Source: Acidimicrobiia bacterium UBA5794
Lineage (GTDB): Bacteria; Actinomycetota; Acidimicrobiia; Spongiisociales; UBA5794
Assembly (NCBI GenBank): GCA_002418265.1
Contig: DIDS01000007.1
Location: forward strand, 36,925-100,924
DNA length: 64,000 nucleotides
Reading direction: 5' to 3'
Under the pieces are notes generated by a model, which was given only the letters and a program-made list of their open reading frames with translations, searched no databases and was not told where the DNA came from. Shown in pieces: positions 63,983-64,000 of this stretch; position 1 is the stretch's first letter; each line of letters begins with the position of its first letter. The translations under genes were made by a program, and so were the position numbers.

Positions 63983-64000
63983 GAAAGCTGTTAGCTGTTG
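63983..64000. repeat. Heptamer array cut by the window edge, GAAAGCT/GTTAGCT type
   Basis: GAAAGCT, GTTAGCT and GTTG run into the end of the window, 26 bp upstream of rpsJ. Probably at the 3' end of the next gene. Confidence 0.75.

Overview
The window is a contiguous stretch of chromosome from a fairly GC-rich actinobacterium. A deep lineage such as Acidimicrobiia is my best guess. The reasons are a mycothiol-type isomerase-family protein, a GuaB3-type IMP dehydrogenase next to guaA, a short-lid adenylate kinase, many TANNNT-N6/7-ATG leaderless start sites, lipoproteins with very long Thr-rich stalks, and the gene orders acpS-nnr-alr-tsaE-tsaB-rimI-tsaD-groES-groEL and S10-spc-alpha. Almost everything is housekeeping. 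I see no phage, insertion sequence, CRISPR array or tRNA.

Layout. 0-4.6 kb: purN (cut by the edge), sucCD, a B12-binding methylmalonyl-CoA mutase subunit and a UPF0014 permease. 4.6-13.4 kb: pcrA/uvrD, an orphan CheA-type hybrid kinase, guaA, guaB3, trpS. 13.4-19.9 kb: divergent trpS and cimA leaders, cimA, a membrane protein behind two CRP-like sites, a PLP decarboxylase, NUDIX, GNAT and DoxX-like genes. 19.9-30.3 kb: groESL, an M50 protease, tsaD-rimI-tsaB-tsaE, udg, a P1 peptidase, alr, nnr, acpS. 31.4-35.8 kb: glmS preceded by a glmS ribozyme, glmM, rpsI, rplM. 35.9-39.1 kb: ilvA, truA, two small genes. 39.2-42.1 kb: the alpha operon. 42.4-51.4 kb: a nucleoside/BMP-type ABC importer and lipoproteins that separate map from rpmJ. 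51.5-64 kb: map, adk, secY and the full spc and S10 operons back to rpsJ.

Three things stand out. First, at least 14 tandem arrays of 7-bp units from three families (GATGACC, AGAAGTC/AGACGTC, GAAAGCT/GAGCTGT) are scattered through the window. Most sit at or within a few bases of a stop codon, and some are read in frame inside rpsC, rplD and the cheA-like gene. I know of no description of these in actinobacteria. Second, a convincing glmS self-cleaving ribozyme lies between a good promoter and glmS. Third, the trpS-cimA interval holds two back-to-back attenuator-like leaders: a near-leaderless peptide ORF with a Thr-Thr-Ile-Ile-Ile run and a terminator before cimA, and a leaderless ORF with one Trp codon plus a terminator and competing hairpins before trpS.

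How the genes fit together. sucCD and the mutase subunit meet at succinyl-CoA. cimA and ilvA give two routes to 2-oxobutyrate for isoleucine. guaB3/guaA make GMP. glmM and glmS make the amino-sugar precursors of peptidoglycan, with alr supplying D-Ala. tsaB/D/E make the t6A tRNA modification. The right third supplies the translation and secretion machinery.
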